A stretch of 64,000 bases of DNA from Pseudomonadales bacterium. GTDB lineage: Bacteria > Pseudomonadota > Gammaproteobacteria > Pseudomonadales > UBA5862. Made by a program: the position numbers and the translations under genes. The notes beneath the pieces were generated by a model that was given only the letters and a program-made list of their open reading frames with translations, was not told the origin of the DNA and ran no database searches. Shown piece by piece: positions 25,014 through 34,226 of the stretch (within the stretch, counting starts at the first letter, position 1; every line of letters starts with the position of its first letter). The stretch lies in contig JACKOQ010000005.1 of NCBI GenBank assembly GCA_024234215.1, forward strand, positions 173,266-237,265, given 5' to 3'.

Positions 25014-26318
25014 CTATAGCAACAGGCGACGCAGATCCTCGAGATTGGCCACCAACTGGTTGCAGAAACGCGCAGCATCGGCGCCATTGAGCACGCGGTG
25101 GTCATAGGAGAGTGACAGCGGCAGGCGGGTGCTCGGCACGAAACCAATACCATCGAAATGGGGCTTGATCTGCGCGCGGCAGACACCGAGGATGGCCACC
25201 TCTGGCGCGTTGATGATCGGCGTGAAACCGATGCCGCCCAGGCCACCCAGACTGGTGATGGTGAAGGTGGCACCCTGCATCTCGTCCGGCTTGAGACGCA
25301 ACTGCCGCGCCCGCTCGGAGAGGTCGCGCAACTCTGCGGACAACTGCAACAGCCCCTTGTCCTGCGCATCACGCAGCACCGGCACCAGCAGCCCTTGCGG
25401 AGTGTCGACGGCGATGCCGAGGTGGTAGTGCTCCTTGATGATCAGCGCTTCGCCACTCGAATCGAGCGATGCGTTGAACCGCGGATGCAGGCGCAACGCC
25501 GCCACCGCTGCGCGGATGATGAACGGCAATATCGTCAGCGGCGCGGCATCGGCTGGCGCACGCTCCCGTTCGGCACGACGAAATTTCTCCAATTCACCGA
25601 TGTCAGCCTCATCGAAGTGGGTGACATGGGGAATGGTGAGCCAACTGCGGCTGAGGTTGCGTGCCGCCACCCGCTGGATGCGCGACAGTGGCTCGCTGCG
25701 CACCGCGCCAAAGCGGGCCGCATCGGCCAGCGTCGGACCGAATACCGGCTCCAGCGGCAGGCCCGGCGTCGTCATCGGCGGCGCCGCCACCCGCTGCCGG
25801 ATGAAACCGGTCAGATCCTCCTTGGTGATGCGCTGCCTGGGACCGGTCGGTTTGACCTGCTCCAGTGGCACACCCAGCTCCCGCGCCAGTTTGCGCACGG
25901 CGGGTCCGGCGTGGAGCAGTTTTTCACCTTCGGCCATGGCGGCCGCTGCTGGTTCAGTGCGAGCGGGGGAAGGCTCAGGCGCCTGCACGGCCGGCTCGAC
26001 CGGTTTCGGCGGGGTTGGCGCTGGCGCCTCGGCAATGGCTGCGGCAGGCGGCTCCACCTCGATGTTGGCGGGAGCGGCTTGTACCGATTCGATCAGCGCG
26101 ATCAGGGTGCCGGCGCGTACTTCATCTCCCAGCGCCACCTTGATCGCCATCACCTGCCCTGCCACCGGCGCCGGAATCTCCATTGCCGCCTTTTCCGATT
26201 CGACCACGACCAGCGTGGCGCCGGCCGCAATCTGCACGCCTGCTTCGACCGGAATCTCGATCACCTCGGCATGGTCTGCGCCACCCAGCTCCGGAACCAC
26301 CACCTCGATCTTGTTCAC
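25014..26318 (-). CDS. aceF: Pyruvate dehydrogenase E2, dihydrolipoamide acetyltransferase
   Basis: This 434-residue E2 has a single N-terminal lipoyl domain (lipoylated Lys43 in ESEKAAMEIP), an Ala/Pro-rich linker, a peripheral subunit-binding domain (about 136-172, VRKLARELGVPLEQVKPTG) and a catalytic acyltransferase domain. The active-site motif is SYDHRVLNGADAARF, with His407; Asn411 replaces the usual Asp, as is also known in Azotobacter-type E2p. It transfers acetyl to CoA. GTG at 26318 has AAGGAG upstream. It follows aceE by 41 bases; no lpd follows. Confidence 0.95.
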   Translation of the reverse strand: MNKIEVVVPELGGADHAEVIEIPVEAGVQIAAGATLVVVESEKAAMEIPAPVAGQVMAIKVALGDEVRAGTLIALIESVQAAPANIEVEPPAAAIAEAPAPTPPKPVEPAVQAPEPSPARTEPAAAAMAEGEKLLHAGPAVRKLARELGVPLEQVKPTGPRQRITKEDLTGFIRQRVAAPPMTTPGLPLEPVFGPTLADAARFGAVRSEPLSRIQRVAARNLSRSWLTIPHVTHFDEADIGELEKFRRAERERAPADAAPLTILPFIIRAAVAALRLHPRFNASLDSSGEALIIKEHYHLGIAVDTPQGLLVPVLRDAQDKGLLQLSAELRDLSERARQLRLKPDEMQGATFTITSLGGLGGIGFTPIINAPEVAILGVCRAQIKPHFDGIGFVPSTRLPLSLSYDHRVLNGADAARFCNQLVANLEDLRRLLL

Positions 26319-26359
26319 CTTGATCTCCTTGCTCTGCTGCGCTCGAACGGCGGCACGGG

Positions 26360-29032
26360 TTACAGCCGGGTCGCGATCGGTCGGTCGGCATCGATCCCGA
26401 AGCGAACGATGGCTGCACTCACTTCGGCCGCCGCGACCACGCCCTCGTCGGCGAGGGCCTTGAGTGCGGTCACCACCACATGGTGGCGGTCGACCTCGAA
26501 GAAGCGCCGCAACTGCGCACGGCTGTCGCTGCGACCGAAACCATCGGTGCCCAGCGTGCGGTAACAGCCCGGCACGAACTCACGAATCTGGTCGGCCACG
26601 CTTTTGAGATAGTCGGTCGCGGCCACCACTGGCGCCTGCCACTGCCCCAGGAGCTGCTCGACATGGCTCTGCCGTGGCTCGGCTTCGGGATGCAGACGGT
26701 TCCAGCGTGACACCTCCAAGCCGTCACGCCGCAGTTCATTGAAGCTGGTCACGCTGAACAGTCTGACCGCCAACCGGTACTCTTCAGCCAAAATCGTCGC
26801 TGCCGCCTCGACCTCGCGCAGGATGGCACCACTGCCGAGCAGTTGGATCTCTCCGCGCGCCGGCTGTTGCGTCGGTTGCAGCTCTTTCAGCAGATAAATG
26901 CCGCGAATCACCCCCTCCTCGACACCCTCCGGCAGCGCCGGCTGTGGCAAGTTTTCGTTCAGCACCGTGAGGTAATAGAAACAGTTGCGCCCTTCGCCAT
27001 ACATCTGCTCGATGCCGTGGCGGATGATCAGCGCCAGTTCATAGGCATAGGCGGGATCGTAGGCGACACAGTTGGGCAGGGTCGACGCCAGCAGGTGGCT
27101 GTGGCCATCCTGATGCTGCAACCCCTCGCCGTTCAGGGTGGTGCGGCCGGAGGTGGCGCCGATCAGAAAGCCACGCGCCTGGATGTCTCCGGCCGCCCAC
27201 ACCAGATCCCCCACCCGCTGCAGGCCGAACATCGAATAGAAGATGAAGAACGGAATCATCGACAACCGGTTGCTGCTGTAGGAGGTGGCCGCGGCGATCC
27301 AGGCGGCCATCGCGCCGGCTTCAGTGATGCCCTCTTCCAGAATCTGTCCCTTCTGATCCTCGCGGTAGCCCATCGCCTGATCGGCATCGACCGGACGGTA
27401 CAGCTGTCCCTGCGCCGCATAGATGCCGAACTGCGGGAACATCCCCTCCATGCCGAAGGTGCGCGCCTCGTCGGGCACGATCGGCACGATGCGTGCGCCG
27501 ATCTCAGGGTCTTTCATCAGGCTGCCAAGCATTCGCACAAAGGCCATGGTGGTGGAGATCTCCCGCGTCCCACTGCCCTTGAGCTGCGTGGCAAAGAGCT
27601 CGAGTGCAGGCGTCGCCAACCGTTCGACCTCGGCATGGCGCTGGGGCAGGTGACCGCCCAATCGTTCGCGCTGCTGAGCCAAGTAGAGTGCCTCCTGACT
27701 GTCGGCCGATGGGCGGTAGAACGGAATCTCCTGCAACTGCTCATCGCTGAGCGGAATGTCGAAGCGGTCACGAAATGCCCGCATGTTCTCCTGATCGAGC
27801 TTCTTGACCGAATGGGTGTAGTTCTGCGACTCCACCGCAGTGCCAAAGCCGTAGCCCTTGATGGTCTTGGCCAGAATCACCGTCGGCTGCCCGGCATGGG
27901 CCACCGCCTGCGCATAGGCGGCATAGACCTTGCGCGGATCGTGGCCACCCCGATTGAGCCGGTAGATGTCGGCATCGCTCAGATGCTCGACCATCTTCAG
28001 CAGTTCCGGCGATTTGCCGAAGAAGTGCTCGCGCGTGTAGCCACCGCCCTTGGCCTTGTAGTTCTGGAACTCACCGTCGACCACCTCATCCATCCGCCGT
28101 TGCAGCAGGCCATCGCTGTCCTTGGCGAACAGCGGATCCCACAGGCTGCCCCAGACCACCTTGATCACATTCCAGTTGGCGCCGGTGAACTGCCCCTCCA
28201 GCTCCTGGATGATCTTGCCGTTGCCGCGCACCGGCCCATCGAGCCGCTGCAGATTGCAATTGATGACGAAGATGAGGTTGTCGAGTTTCTCCCGCCCCGC
28301 GAGTGCGATGGCTCCCAGCGCCTCGGGCTCGTCACACTCACCATCACCGAGAAAACACCACACCTTGCGCCCGCTGGCGGGCAGCAGACCCCGGTTTTCG
28401 AGATAGCGCAGAAAATGCGCCTGATAGATCGCCTGGATCGGTCCCAGCCCCATCGACACGGTCGGGAACTGCCAGTAGTCGGGCATCAGCCATGGATGCG
28501 GATAGGAGGAGAGTCCATGCCCCGCAACCTCCTGGCGGAAGTTGTCGAGACGGGTCTCATCCAGCCGCCCCTCCAGAAACGAGCGGGCATAGATACCGGG
28601 GGCGGAGTGGCCCTGAAAATAGATGAGGTCACCCAACTGCTGTGCGTTGGTGCCTCGAAAGAAGTAACCGAAACCGATCTCATAGAGGGTGGCGCTCGAT
28701 GCAAAGCTGCTGATGTGGCCGCCCAGGTCATGGTCGGTCTGGTTGGCGCGCATCACCATCGCAAAGGCATTCCAGCGAATCAGCGAGCGAATCCGTCGAT
28801 CCATGAAGATGTTGCCGGGAATGCGTGCCTCATCCTGCACCGCAATGGTGTTGCGATAGGGCGTGGTGACCGCCGAGGGGAGTTTGACCGCGCGGCGTCC
28901 GGCGCGCTCGATCAGCTGCTCGATCAGGAAGGCCGCTCGCTCGCGTCCCTCCTGCTGCATCACCGAATCGAGCGCCTGCAACCACTCCCCGGTTTCGAGC
29001 GGGTCGATGTCATCATGCATGGAGTCACTCAT
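26360..29032 (-). CDS. aceE: Pyruvate dehydrogenase E1 component (homodimeric)
   Basis: This 890-residue thiamine-diphosphate enzyme is of the large homodimeric E1 type. Key pieces are the ThDP/Mg motif GDGECDEPEALGAIALAGREKLDNLIFVINCNLQRLDGPVRGN, the C-terminal GRTTLNGEGLQHQDGHSHLLAS loop and GTDGFGRSDSRAQLRRFFEVD. It decarboxylates pyruvate and acetylates E2 lipoyl groups. ATG 29032 (MSDSMHDDIDPLE) is chosen because GAAGGAGG precedes it; the open frame runs further upstream without family similarity. It heads aceE-aceF. Confidence 0.97.
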   Translation of the reverse strand: MSDSMHDDIDPLETGEWLQALDSVMQQEGRERAAFLIEQLIERAGRRAVKLPSAVTTPYRNTIAVQDEARIPGNIFMDRRIRSLIRWNAFAMVMRANQTDHDLGGHISSFASSATLYEIGFGYFFRGTNAQQLGDLIYFQGHSAPGIYARSFLEGRLDETRLDNFRQEVAGHGLSSYPHPWLMPDYWQFPTVSMGLGPIQAIYQAHFLRYLENRGLLPASGRKVWCFLGDGECDEPEALGAIALAGREKLDNLIFVINCNLQRLDGPVRGNGKIIQELEGQFTGANWNVIKVVWGSLWDPLFAKDSDGLLQRRMDEVVDGEFQNYKAKGGGYTREHFFGKSPELLKMVEHLSDADIYRLNRGGHDPRKVYAAYAQAVAHAGQPTVILAKTIKGYGFGTAVESQNYTHSVKKLDQENMRAFRDRFDIPLSDEQLQEIPFYRPSADSQEALYLAQQRERLGGHLPQRHAEVERLATPALELFATQLKGSGTREISTTMAFVRMLGSLMKDPEIGARIVPIVPDEARTFGMEGMFPQFGIYAAQGQLYRPVDADQAMGYREDQKGQILEEGITEAGAMAAWIAAATSYSSNRLSMIPFFIFYSMFGLQRVGDLVWAAGDIQARGFLIGATSGRTTLNGEGLQHQDGHSHLLASTLPNCVAYDPAYAYELALIIRHGIEQMYGEGRNCFYYLTVLNENLPQPALPEGVEEGVIRGIYLLKELQPTQQPARGEIQLLGSGAILREVEAAATILAEEYRLAVRLFSVTSFNELRRDGLEVSRWNRLHPEAEPRQSHVEQLLGQWQAPVVAATDYLKSVADQIREFVPGCYRTLGTDGFGRSDSRAQLRRFFEVDRHHVVVTALKALADEGVVAAAEVSAAIVRFGIDADRPIATRL

Positions 29033-29093
29033 CGCCAGACCCTCCTTCGGGTCATCGATATTTTCACGGATAGCGCAGCAGTTCAGTCGATCC

Positions 29094-30041
29094 TCAGGGC
29101 CAGAGCCAGGCGGCACCGCGCACGCCGCTCGAATCGCCATGTTTGGCCTTCAGCAGTGGCGTGTCCACCCGATCCGAAAACACATGGGGCTGCCACAGCC
29201 GCGGCACTTCGTCATAGAGCGAATCGATGTTGGAGACCCCGCCGCCCAGCACAATGGCATCCGGATCGAGAATGTTGATCACGCTGGCCAATGCCCGCGC
29301 CAGCTGACGTTGATAAAGCTGCAAGGTGCGTTCCGCCAGCGGATCACCGTTGCGCGCCAGCTCGGCAATTTCGACTGCGGTGAGCGATTCCCCGCCCTGC
29401 TCCTGGTAACTCAACTGCAAGCCGCTGCCAGAGATGTAGGTCTCGTTGCAGTTGAGCCGGCCGCAGTTGCAGCGGCGGTTGCCATCGGGCAGCAGTTGTG
29501 CGCGCTCTGGGCGGTCCGCGCTGAACCAGTCGGCGGAGTTCTGATCCCGTGCGCTGAAGTAGAGCGGATTGTGACCCCACTCACCGGCAATGGCATTCGG
29601 GCCATTCACCAGCTGGCCGTTGACGACGATGCCACCTCCGGCGCCGGTGCCGAGGATGACGCCGAAGACCACCGCATGTCCGGTGCCGGCACCGTCACTG
29701 GCCTCGGAGAGTGCAAAACAGTCGGCATCGTTGGCGATGCGCACCTCGCGACCGAGTCTGCGGGTCAGATCCTCGCGCAGGAACTGTCCGTTCAGACAGG
29801 TGGAGTTGCTGTTCTTGATCTGTCCGCTCATCCGCGACACCGCCCCCGGTGTGCCGATGCCGAGGGTGCCGCTGCGACCGGTCTGACGTTCGATCTGGCA
29901 TACCAGTTCAACGATGGCCTCCAGCGTCTCTTCGTAACTCCCGGCCGGGGTGGGCAGCCGCTTCCGACAGCAGATCTCGCCCGTCTCATCGAGGGCCACG
30001 CCCTCGATCTTGGTGCCGCCCAGATCAATGCCGAGTCGCAT
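29094..30041 (-). CDS. ROK family sugar kinase, probable fructokinase (Mak-like)
   Basis: This 315-residue ROK kinase has the N-terminal phosphate loop MRLGIDLGGTKIEGVAL, the sugar/ATP motif GTGAGGGIVVNGQLVNG, a zinc motif CNCGRLNCNETYISGSG and the C-terminal HGDSSGVRGAAWLWP, which closely resembles Mak fructokinases. It would phosphorylate fructose or a related hexose. ATG 30041 (MRLGIDL) is the family start. It ends 62 bases before aceE and follows ampE, so it may be part of a long minus-strand transcript. Confidence 0.88.
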   Translation of the reverse strand: MRLGIDLGGTKIEGVALDETGEICCRKRLPTPAGSYEETLEAIVELVCQIERQTGRSGTLGIGTPGAVSRMSGQIKNSNSTCLNGQFLREDLTRRLGREVRIANDADCFALSEASDGAGTGHAVVFGVILGTGAGGGIVVNGQLVNGPNAIAGEWGHNPLYFSARDQNSADWFSADRPERAQLLPDGNRRCNCGRLNCNETYISGSGLQLSYQEQGGESLTAVEIAELARNGDPLAERTLQLYQRQLARALASVINILDPDAIVLGGGVSNIDSLYDEVPRLWQPHVFSDRVDTPLLKAKHGDSSGVRGAAWLWP

Positions 30042-30073
30042 CAATGTCGCCCTCCCAATCAGATGCTGTTGGC

Positions 30074-30979
30074 TCAACCCAGCAGGGTCAGCAACGCAAA
30101 GAGTGTCACCCAGATGATCAGCCCACGCCGAAGCAGCGCGGTCATGGCTTCGATCTGCGCATTGCCCGTTTTCACCACGGCCGCACTGGCGCTCGGTTCA
30201 CTGTCGAGCGACACAGCGTCGGACAGATCGAGTGGCTGATCGATGGCCGCCGCTGCCAGCGCCAACCGGCCAATCAGATCGGCTGCGCTGCTGTCGAAAT
30301 CGGTCAGGCTACCGCTCCAGCAGGGCCAGGCGCGCCCCCAGTCACCCGCCAGCATGAAACAGCCCCCCAGCAATCGCATGGGCAACCACTGTGCCAATTC
30401 GAGCAGGCGCCCACTGGCACTGCCGGGCTCCAGTCGCTCCACCCCACTCTCGGCCGTTGGCAGTTGAATCAGCCGCAGAAAGAGCACGGCGGCAGGCCCC
30501 AGCAGAAAGAACCAGAAGAGCAGTGTGAACAGCCCGCTCAGTGCACGCACCGCGATACCCTGCGCAACCAGCCTGTTCAGTTCGATCGCAGTGGTCGGCG
30601 TGCATTCGGTCGGCAGCAGTCGAGTTTCGATGGCGATTCGCCAGGCCGCATGGGCATCGCCACGGCTCCAGGCCAGACGATAGCGCGACAGATCGGCCAG
30701 CAGATCCCGACGCTCGAGGCTGTAGAGCAGAATTGCACAACCCGCCACCAGCCCGACCAGCCCCAGCAGCCAGCCTTGCAGCAGCGCCAGCAGCAGCGCG
30801 ATCAGCAGCGCCGGCAGCAGTGCGCCCAGCAGGATCGACAGGGTCGAACCCGGTTCGGACGGCGCATGGCGGGCCATCCAGTCGCGGAAAGCGATGAAGA
30901 ACGCATCTCGATGCAACAGCGGACGAAACGGAAAGAGCATCGCGATCGCGAGCGTGATCAGCAGCGCCAGGAACTTCAT
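30074..30979 (-). CDS. ampE: AmpE-like inner-membrane regulatory protein
   Basis: This protein of about 301 residues has four hydrophobic helices: MKFLALLITLAIAMLF, LLPALLIALLLALLQGWLLGLVGLVAG, ALSGLFTLLFWFFLLGPAAVLFLRL and a C-terminal GLIIWVTLFALLTLLG. The central loop (ERRDLLADLSRYRLAWSRGDAHAAW) is like AmpE/CobD-type proteins. AmpE is linked to beta-lactamase regulation and is encoded beside ampD. Its ATG overlaps the ampD stop (ATGA). Confidence 0.85.
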   Translation of the reverse strand: MKFLALLITLAIAMLFPFRPLLHRDAFFIAFRDWMARHAPSEPGSTLSILLGALLPALLIALLLALLQGWLLGLVGLVAGCAILLYSLERRDLLADLSRYRLAWSRGDAHAAWRIAIETRLLPTECTPTTAIELNRLVAQGIAVRALSGLFTLLFWFFLLGPAAVLFLRLIQLPTAESGVERLEPGSASGRLLELAQWLPMRLLGGCFMLAGDWGRAWPCWSGSLTDFDSSAADLIGRLALAAAAIDQPLDLSDAVSLDSEPSASAAVVKTGNAQIEAMTALLRRGLIIWVTLFALLTLLG

Positions 30980-31587
30980 TGCAGGACACCTGTGCCGGTT
31001 TGCCCAGTCCATCCGCCATCGGTCATGGCACCCAGACGCTCATGCAGTCGCTGACGGAATCCTGCCCAGTCAAAGGCCGGTCCCGGATCGCTCTTGCGCT
31101 GCGGTGCGATGTGCTGATGGCCGACGATGGCTTCGCGAGAGAGCGTTGGATAGCAGGCCATCAAATCCGAGACTATTTCGACTAACCGCTCATACTGGAT
31201 TGATTCATAAGGGGTATGATCAGTCCCTTCAAGCTCGATTCCAATCGAAAAATCATTGCAGTCGACAACGCCGCGGTAGCAGGAGCGCCCAGCGTGCCAG
31301 GCCCGCCGATCGAAGGAGACATACTGGTGAACCGCACCATCGCGGCGGATCAGCAGATGCGAAGAGACGCGCAGGCCCGCCAAGGAGCTGAATGAGGGGT
31401 GGGCCGAGATGTCGAGTTGGTTGAGAAAGAGTGCATCAATGGCCGATCCACCAAACTCGCCCGCCGGCAGGGAGATGTTGTGGATGACGATCAGCGTGAT
31501 CGCCGCAGCGGCGGGCCGCTCATTCTGATTGGGGGAAGGCAGGCGCTTGGCGCCATGCCACCAGTGCTGGTTCACACGCTGCTGCAT
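30976..31587 (-). CDS. ampD: 1,6-anhydro-N-acetylmuramyl-L-alanine amidase AmpD
   Basis: This cytosolic zinc amidase of about 203 residues is from the amidase_2 family. Zinc ligands are His36 in LIVIHNISLP and the C-terminal His and Asp in IVGHQHIAPQRKSDPGPAFDW. It cleaves recycled anhydro-muropeptides during peptidoglycan recycling and thereby limits AmpC induction. ATG 31587 (MQQRVNQHWWH) is the usual start. It forms an ATGA-overlapping pair with ampE. Confidence 0.95.
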   Translation of the reverse strand: MQQRVNQHWWHGAKRLPSPNQNERPAAAAITLIVIHNISLPAGEFGGSAIDALFLNQLDISAHPSFSSLAGLRVSSHLLIRRDGAVHQYVSFDRRAWHAGRSCYRGVVDCNDFSIGIELEGTDHTPYESIQYERLVEIVSDLMACYPTLSREAIVGHQHIAPQRKSDPGPAFDWAGFRQRLHERLGAMTDGGWTGQTGTGVLQ

Positions 31588-31668
31588 CGACTTCCGTCTC
31601 CACTTGCGCAGAGTCTGGAAGATCGATGACCAAAAGTCCAATCCGGTCAGCCAGTGAGGCTCCTCACC

Positions 31669-33960
31669 TCAACTGTGCAGTTCCTGCACCGAAGCGTTGC
31701 GCAGCGTGCCAATCACTGCCGTCAGCGCCCGATCGAACAGTTGGGCATCGTCGAGAATCAGCAGTTCGCCGGCCGCCAGCGCCGCCAGCATCTCGCCGCG
31801 CTGTTTCTGCGCCACCTTGGCGCCAGCGCGGTTGACGAAGATGTACTTGTCCGCGCTCCGGATGAAGGCCACCAGCTTGCAGCGCAGCCGCTCCTGACCG
31901 CGGATGAACTCGACCCAACTGCCGGTCGCCAGGTTGTCGAGCAGTGCCTGTGTCTCGGCACTGGATGGAAGCAGCAGGCTCTCCGCGCCATCCTGCATGG
32001 CTGCCACTGGCTCTTCCACAGCATCCACCTTGGGGGAATCGGGCAACGAAGATGGAGTGACCGGTTCGATCATCGCCACGGCTTCGCCGGCCATGGGCAG
32101 ATCGCTCTGCTTCGACTGGCAAATCTGCAGATGGAGCGTCTCCAGTTCGACAAAGAACTCATTGGTGAGGCAGGGATCGAAGGCAACCAGGTTGAGCCCG
32201 TCACGCAACCGCTGCAGCAGCCCGGGAAGCCGTTGCAGCAGCTGCATCCGCTCGGCCTGCCGCTGCGGCTGGATGCTCCAGACCAGCTCCTCAACGGTTT
32301 CGATACTCTGCCCCCAGGCGTTGCTGGCCTCACCCTCCTTGAGATGAATGATGGCCAGGTGATGGCTCCAGCCGTCGCGCAGCAGCGCGGAAATCTTCTG
32401 TGGAATCCGGTTGCCCTGATGCAGTCCATCGATGACCCGCTGCGCGGCTGCACGTGCCGACTCCATCTTCGCCCGGCCATCCTCCGCAGTGCGCAGACGG
32501 TGTTCGGCCAGCTCGGTACGCCGACGTTCTTCACGCATGAACAGTGTGAACTCATCGAGCAGCTTCTGGAACAGCGTGACATCGGTATCAAACTCGCTGG
32601 TCACACGCTCGATCACCTCATTGATCTTGAGGTAGAGCTGGTCGCGGCTGCCAGCGTTGTCTGCCAGCCCCACCGAGGCCGAGGCCAACTCATTCAACAG
32701 CCGGCGTGCCGGATGGTTGGCGCGGTTCAGAAAACCACGATCGAGCAGCGCTGCGCGCAGCAGTGGAATCTGCAACCGTCCCAACTGCGCCTTGATGGCC
32801 TCCGGAATGTTGTAGTCGTTGAGAATGAACTCGAACAGCATCGAAATCAGGTGGATGACATCCTGCTCCAGCGGTGCAATCGCCTGCTGCCCACCACTGT
32901 TCGTCTGGCCCAGCAGCCGTTGAATCAGCGGCCAGATCGCCGTTACACCCGCACCGGAGACGACTGGACTGCCCCCTGCCGAAAACCGGCTGTCAAAACC
33001 CCTGTGCTGCTGTCCATCAGAACTTTGAACAGTCTTGAGAATGTTTGCCAACTCACCGATTGAAATGCTGTTTTTGTAATCTGCATGCGCTTCATCAGAA
33101 CTTCCGGCCCGACGCTGGCGTGCCAGCAGATCATGCAGTGACGCCAGCAGGTCTTCCGTCTCATCCCGCAGTGACGAATCCTCGCGGCGCGTTGTCGAAA
33201 CCATTTCAGATGCTGGACGCCGCTGTGGCGATGCCGCAGTGCGTCCGCGCCCTTTCAGATCGGGCAGAATGCCGGCCTCGGCCAGAAACTGGTTGATCTG
33301 CTGATAGAGGCGTTCAAGCTGTTCGAGCATATTGCGCTCGAACAGCTTGAACAGCACCAGCTTGGCCTTCATGCCCGCCTCCAGCACCCGGGTGGCCGCG
33401 ACAAAGGCTTCACACAGCGCATGAGGGGCAAAGGGATTCTCATCATGGCCCTGTCCAACCACCCCTGGCAGCAGGTGGTTCAGGCGCAATGAGAGATGAT
33501 CAAGCGGTTGCAGCAGCCGGTCGCGGGCACGCACCGACATCGATTCGATGGCGACCCGTTCTTCGAGCTCATCCTCGCTCAGCAGGGTGAGGGTCTCCGC
33601 ATCGATCTGCGCATGGATCTTCTCCTCCGCCAGTGCACCACTTCTGACCCCCAGCAGCCAGCCATTCAACCGTTCGGCCAGGCGTGAATGAAACAGCGCC
33701 TCGACGCTGCTGCGCTTGAGTCGCAGTTCGCGCATTGCCTCCAGATAGACATTCTGCTGCTCGGCATCACCGGCATGGTTGGCCATCTCGAAGAGCGCAT
33801 CGTCGGTGAGATCGAAGCAGCACTTCAACTGCGCGCGCAACCCTTCGGCAAAGAGATCGCGCAGATTGGCCAGCAAAGGGGGCATTCTGGGGGGCGTCAC
33901 CACGGTGGCGCGCGGCCGTGACCTGGGCAACTGATAGACATTGCTGGAATCTCTGGACAT
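31669..33960 (-). CDS. DUF1631 family protein
   Basis: This mostly helical protein of about 763 residues matches the DUF1631 family. Recognisable parts are the N-terminal ALFEMANHAGDAEQQNVYLEAMRELRLKR, the middle IGELANILKTVQ and VIHLISMLFEFILNDYNIPEAIKAQLGRLQIPLLRAAL, and the C-terminal beta-rich tail GSWVEFIRGQERLRCKLVAFIRSADKYIFVNRAGAKVAQKQ, which resembles PilZ-type tails. The function is not established. ATG 33960 is used in place of a GTG three codons upstream. It diverges from nadC. Confidence 0.88.
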   Translation of the reverse strand: MSRDSSNVYQLPRSRPRATVVTPPRMPPLLANLRDLFAEGLRAQLKCCFDLTDDALFEMANHAGDAEQQNVYLEAMRELRLKRSSVEALFHSRLAERLNGWLLGVRSGALAEEKIHAQIDAETLTLLSEDELEERVAIESMSVRARDRLLQPLDHLSLRLNHLLPGVVGQGHDENPFAPHALCEAFVAATRVLEAGMKAKLVLFKLFERNMLEQLERLYQQINQFLAEAGILPDLKGRGRTAASPQRRPASEMVSTTRREDSSLRDETEDLLASLHDLLARQRRAGSSDEAHADYKNSISIGELANILKTVQSSDGQQHRGFDSRFSAGGSPVVSGAGVTAIWPLIQRLLGQTNSGGQQAIAPLEQDVIHLISMLFEFILNDYNIPEAIKAQLGRLQIPLLRAALLDRGFLNRANHPARRLLNELASASVGLADNAGSRDQLYLKINEVIERVTSEFDTDVTLFQKLLDEFTLFMREERRRTELAEHRLRTAEDGRAKMESARAAAQRVIDGLHQGNRIPQKISALLRDGWSHHLAIIHLKEGEASNAWGQSIETVEELVWSIQPQRQAERMQLLQRLPGLLQRLRDGLNLVAFDPCLTNEFFVELETLHLQICQSKQSDLPMAGEAVAMIEPVTPSSLPDSPKVDAVEEPVAAMQDGAESLLLPSSAETQALLDNLATGSWVEFIRGQERLRCKLVAFIRSADKYIFVNRAGAKVAQKQRGEMLAALAAGELLILDDAQLFDRALTAVIGTLRNASVQELHS

Positions 33961-34174
33961 GACCGGCACCTCGCATTACCGCAGCCGCTGAGGTGGAACA
34001 GCGGACTCCCGTCAACATTGGACGAACTGATGCATGGTTCGAGTATAGGCAGCCATCTCCAGTACGGCAGCGACAAAATCCAATTCCGTGTGCGGGATCA
34101 CATTCTGCCGGGCACAAGAGATAAATCAGTGCGAAGCCGGCGATGGAAGCGCCAGAAGCTGGGGGCAATGCGCA

Positions 34175-34180
34175 TATAAT
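34175..34180 (+). promoter_or_regulatory. Candidate -10 element for nadC
   Basis: A perfect TATAAT lies 47 bases upstream of the nadC ATG. No good -35 hexamer is seen at 16-18 bases, so the call rests on the -10 alone. Confidence 0.4.
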
Positions 34181-34226
34181 CCGGCGACCCGGGCCTTTTC
34201 TTCGACCCCCATACCGAGCATTCATC

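Noticed and set aside
25080..25110. Asn in place of Asp in the AceF active-site motif considered as an inactivating change
   Set aside because: The same Asn occurs in functional Azotobacter/Pseudomonas-type E2p enzymes, so it is a family variant.
26843..29278. 811-codon plus-strand open frame
   Set aside because: It lies antisense to aceE, whose protein is unmistakable. The translation is His/Arg/Gly-rich shadow sequence.
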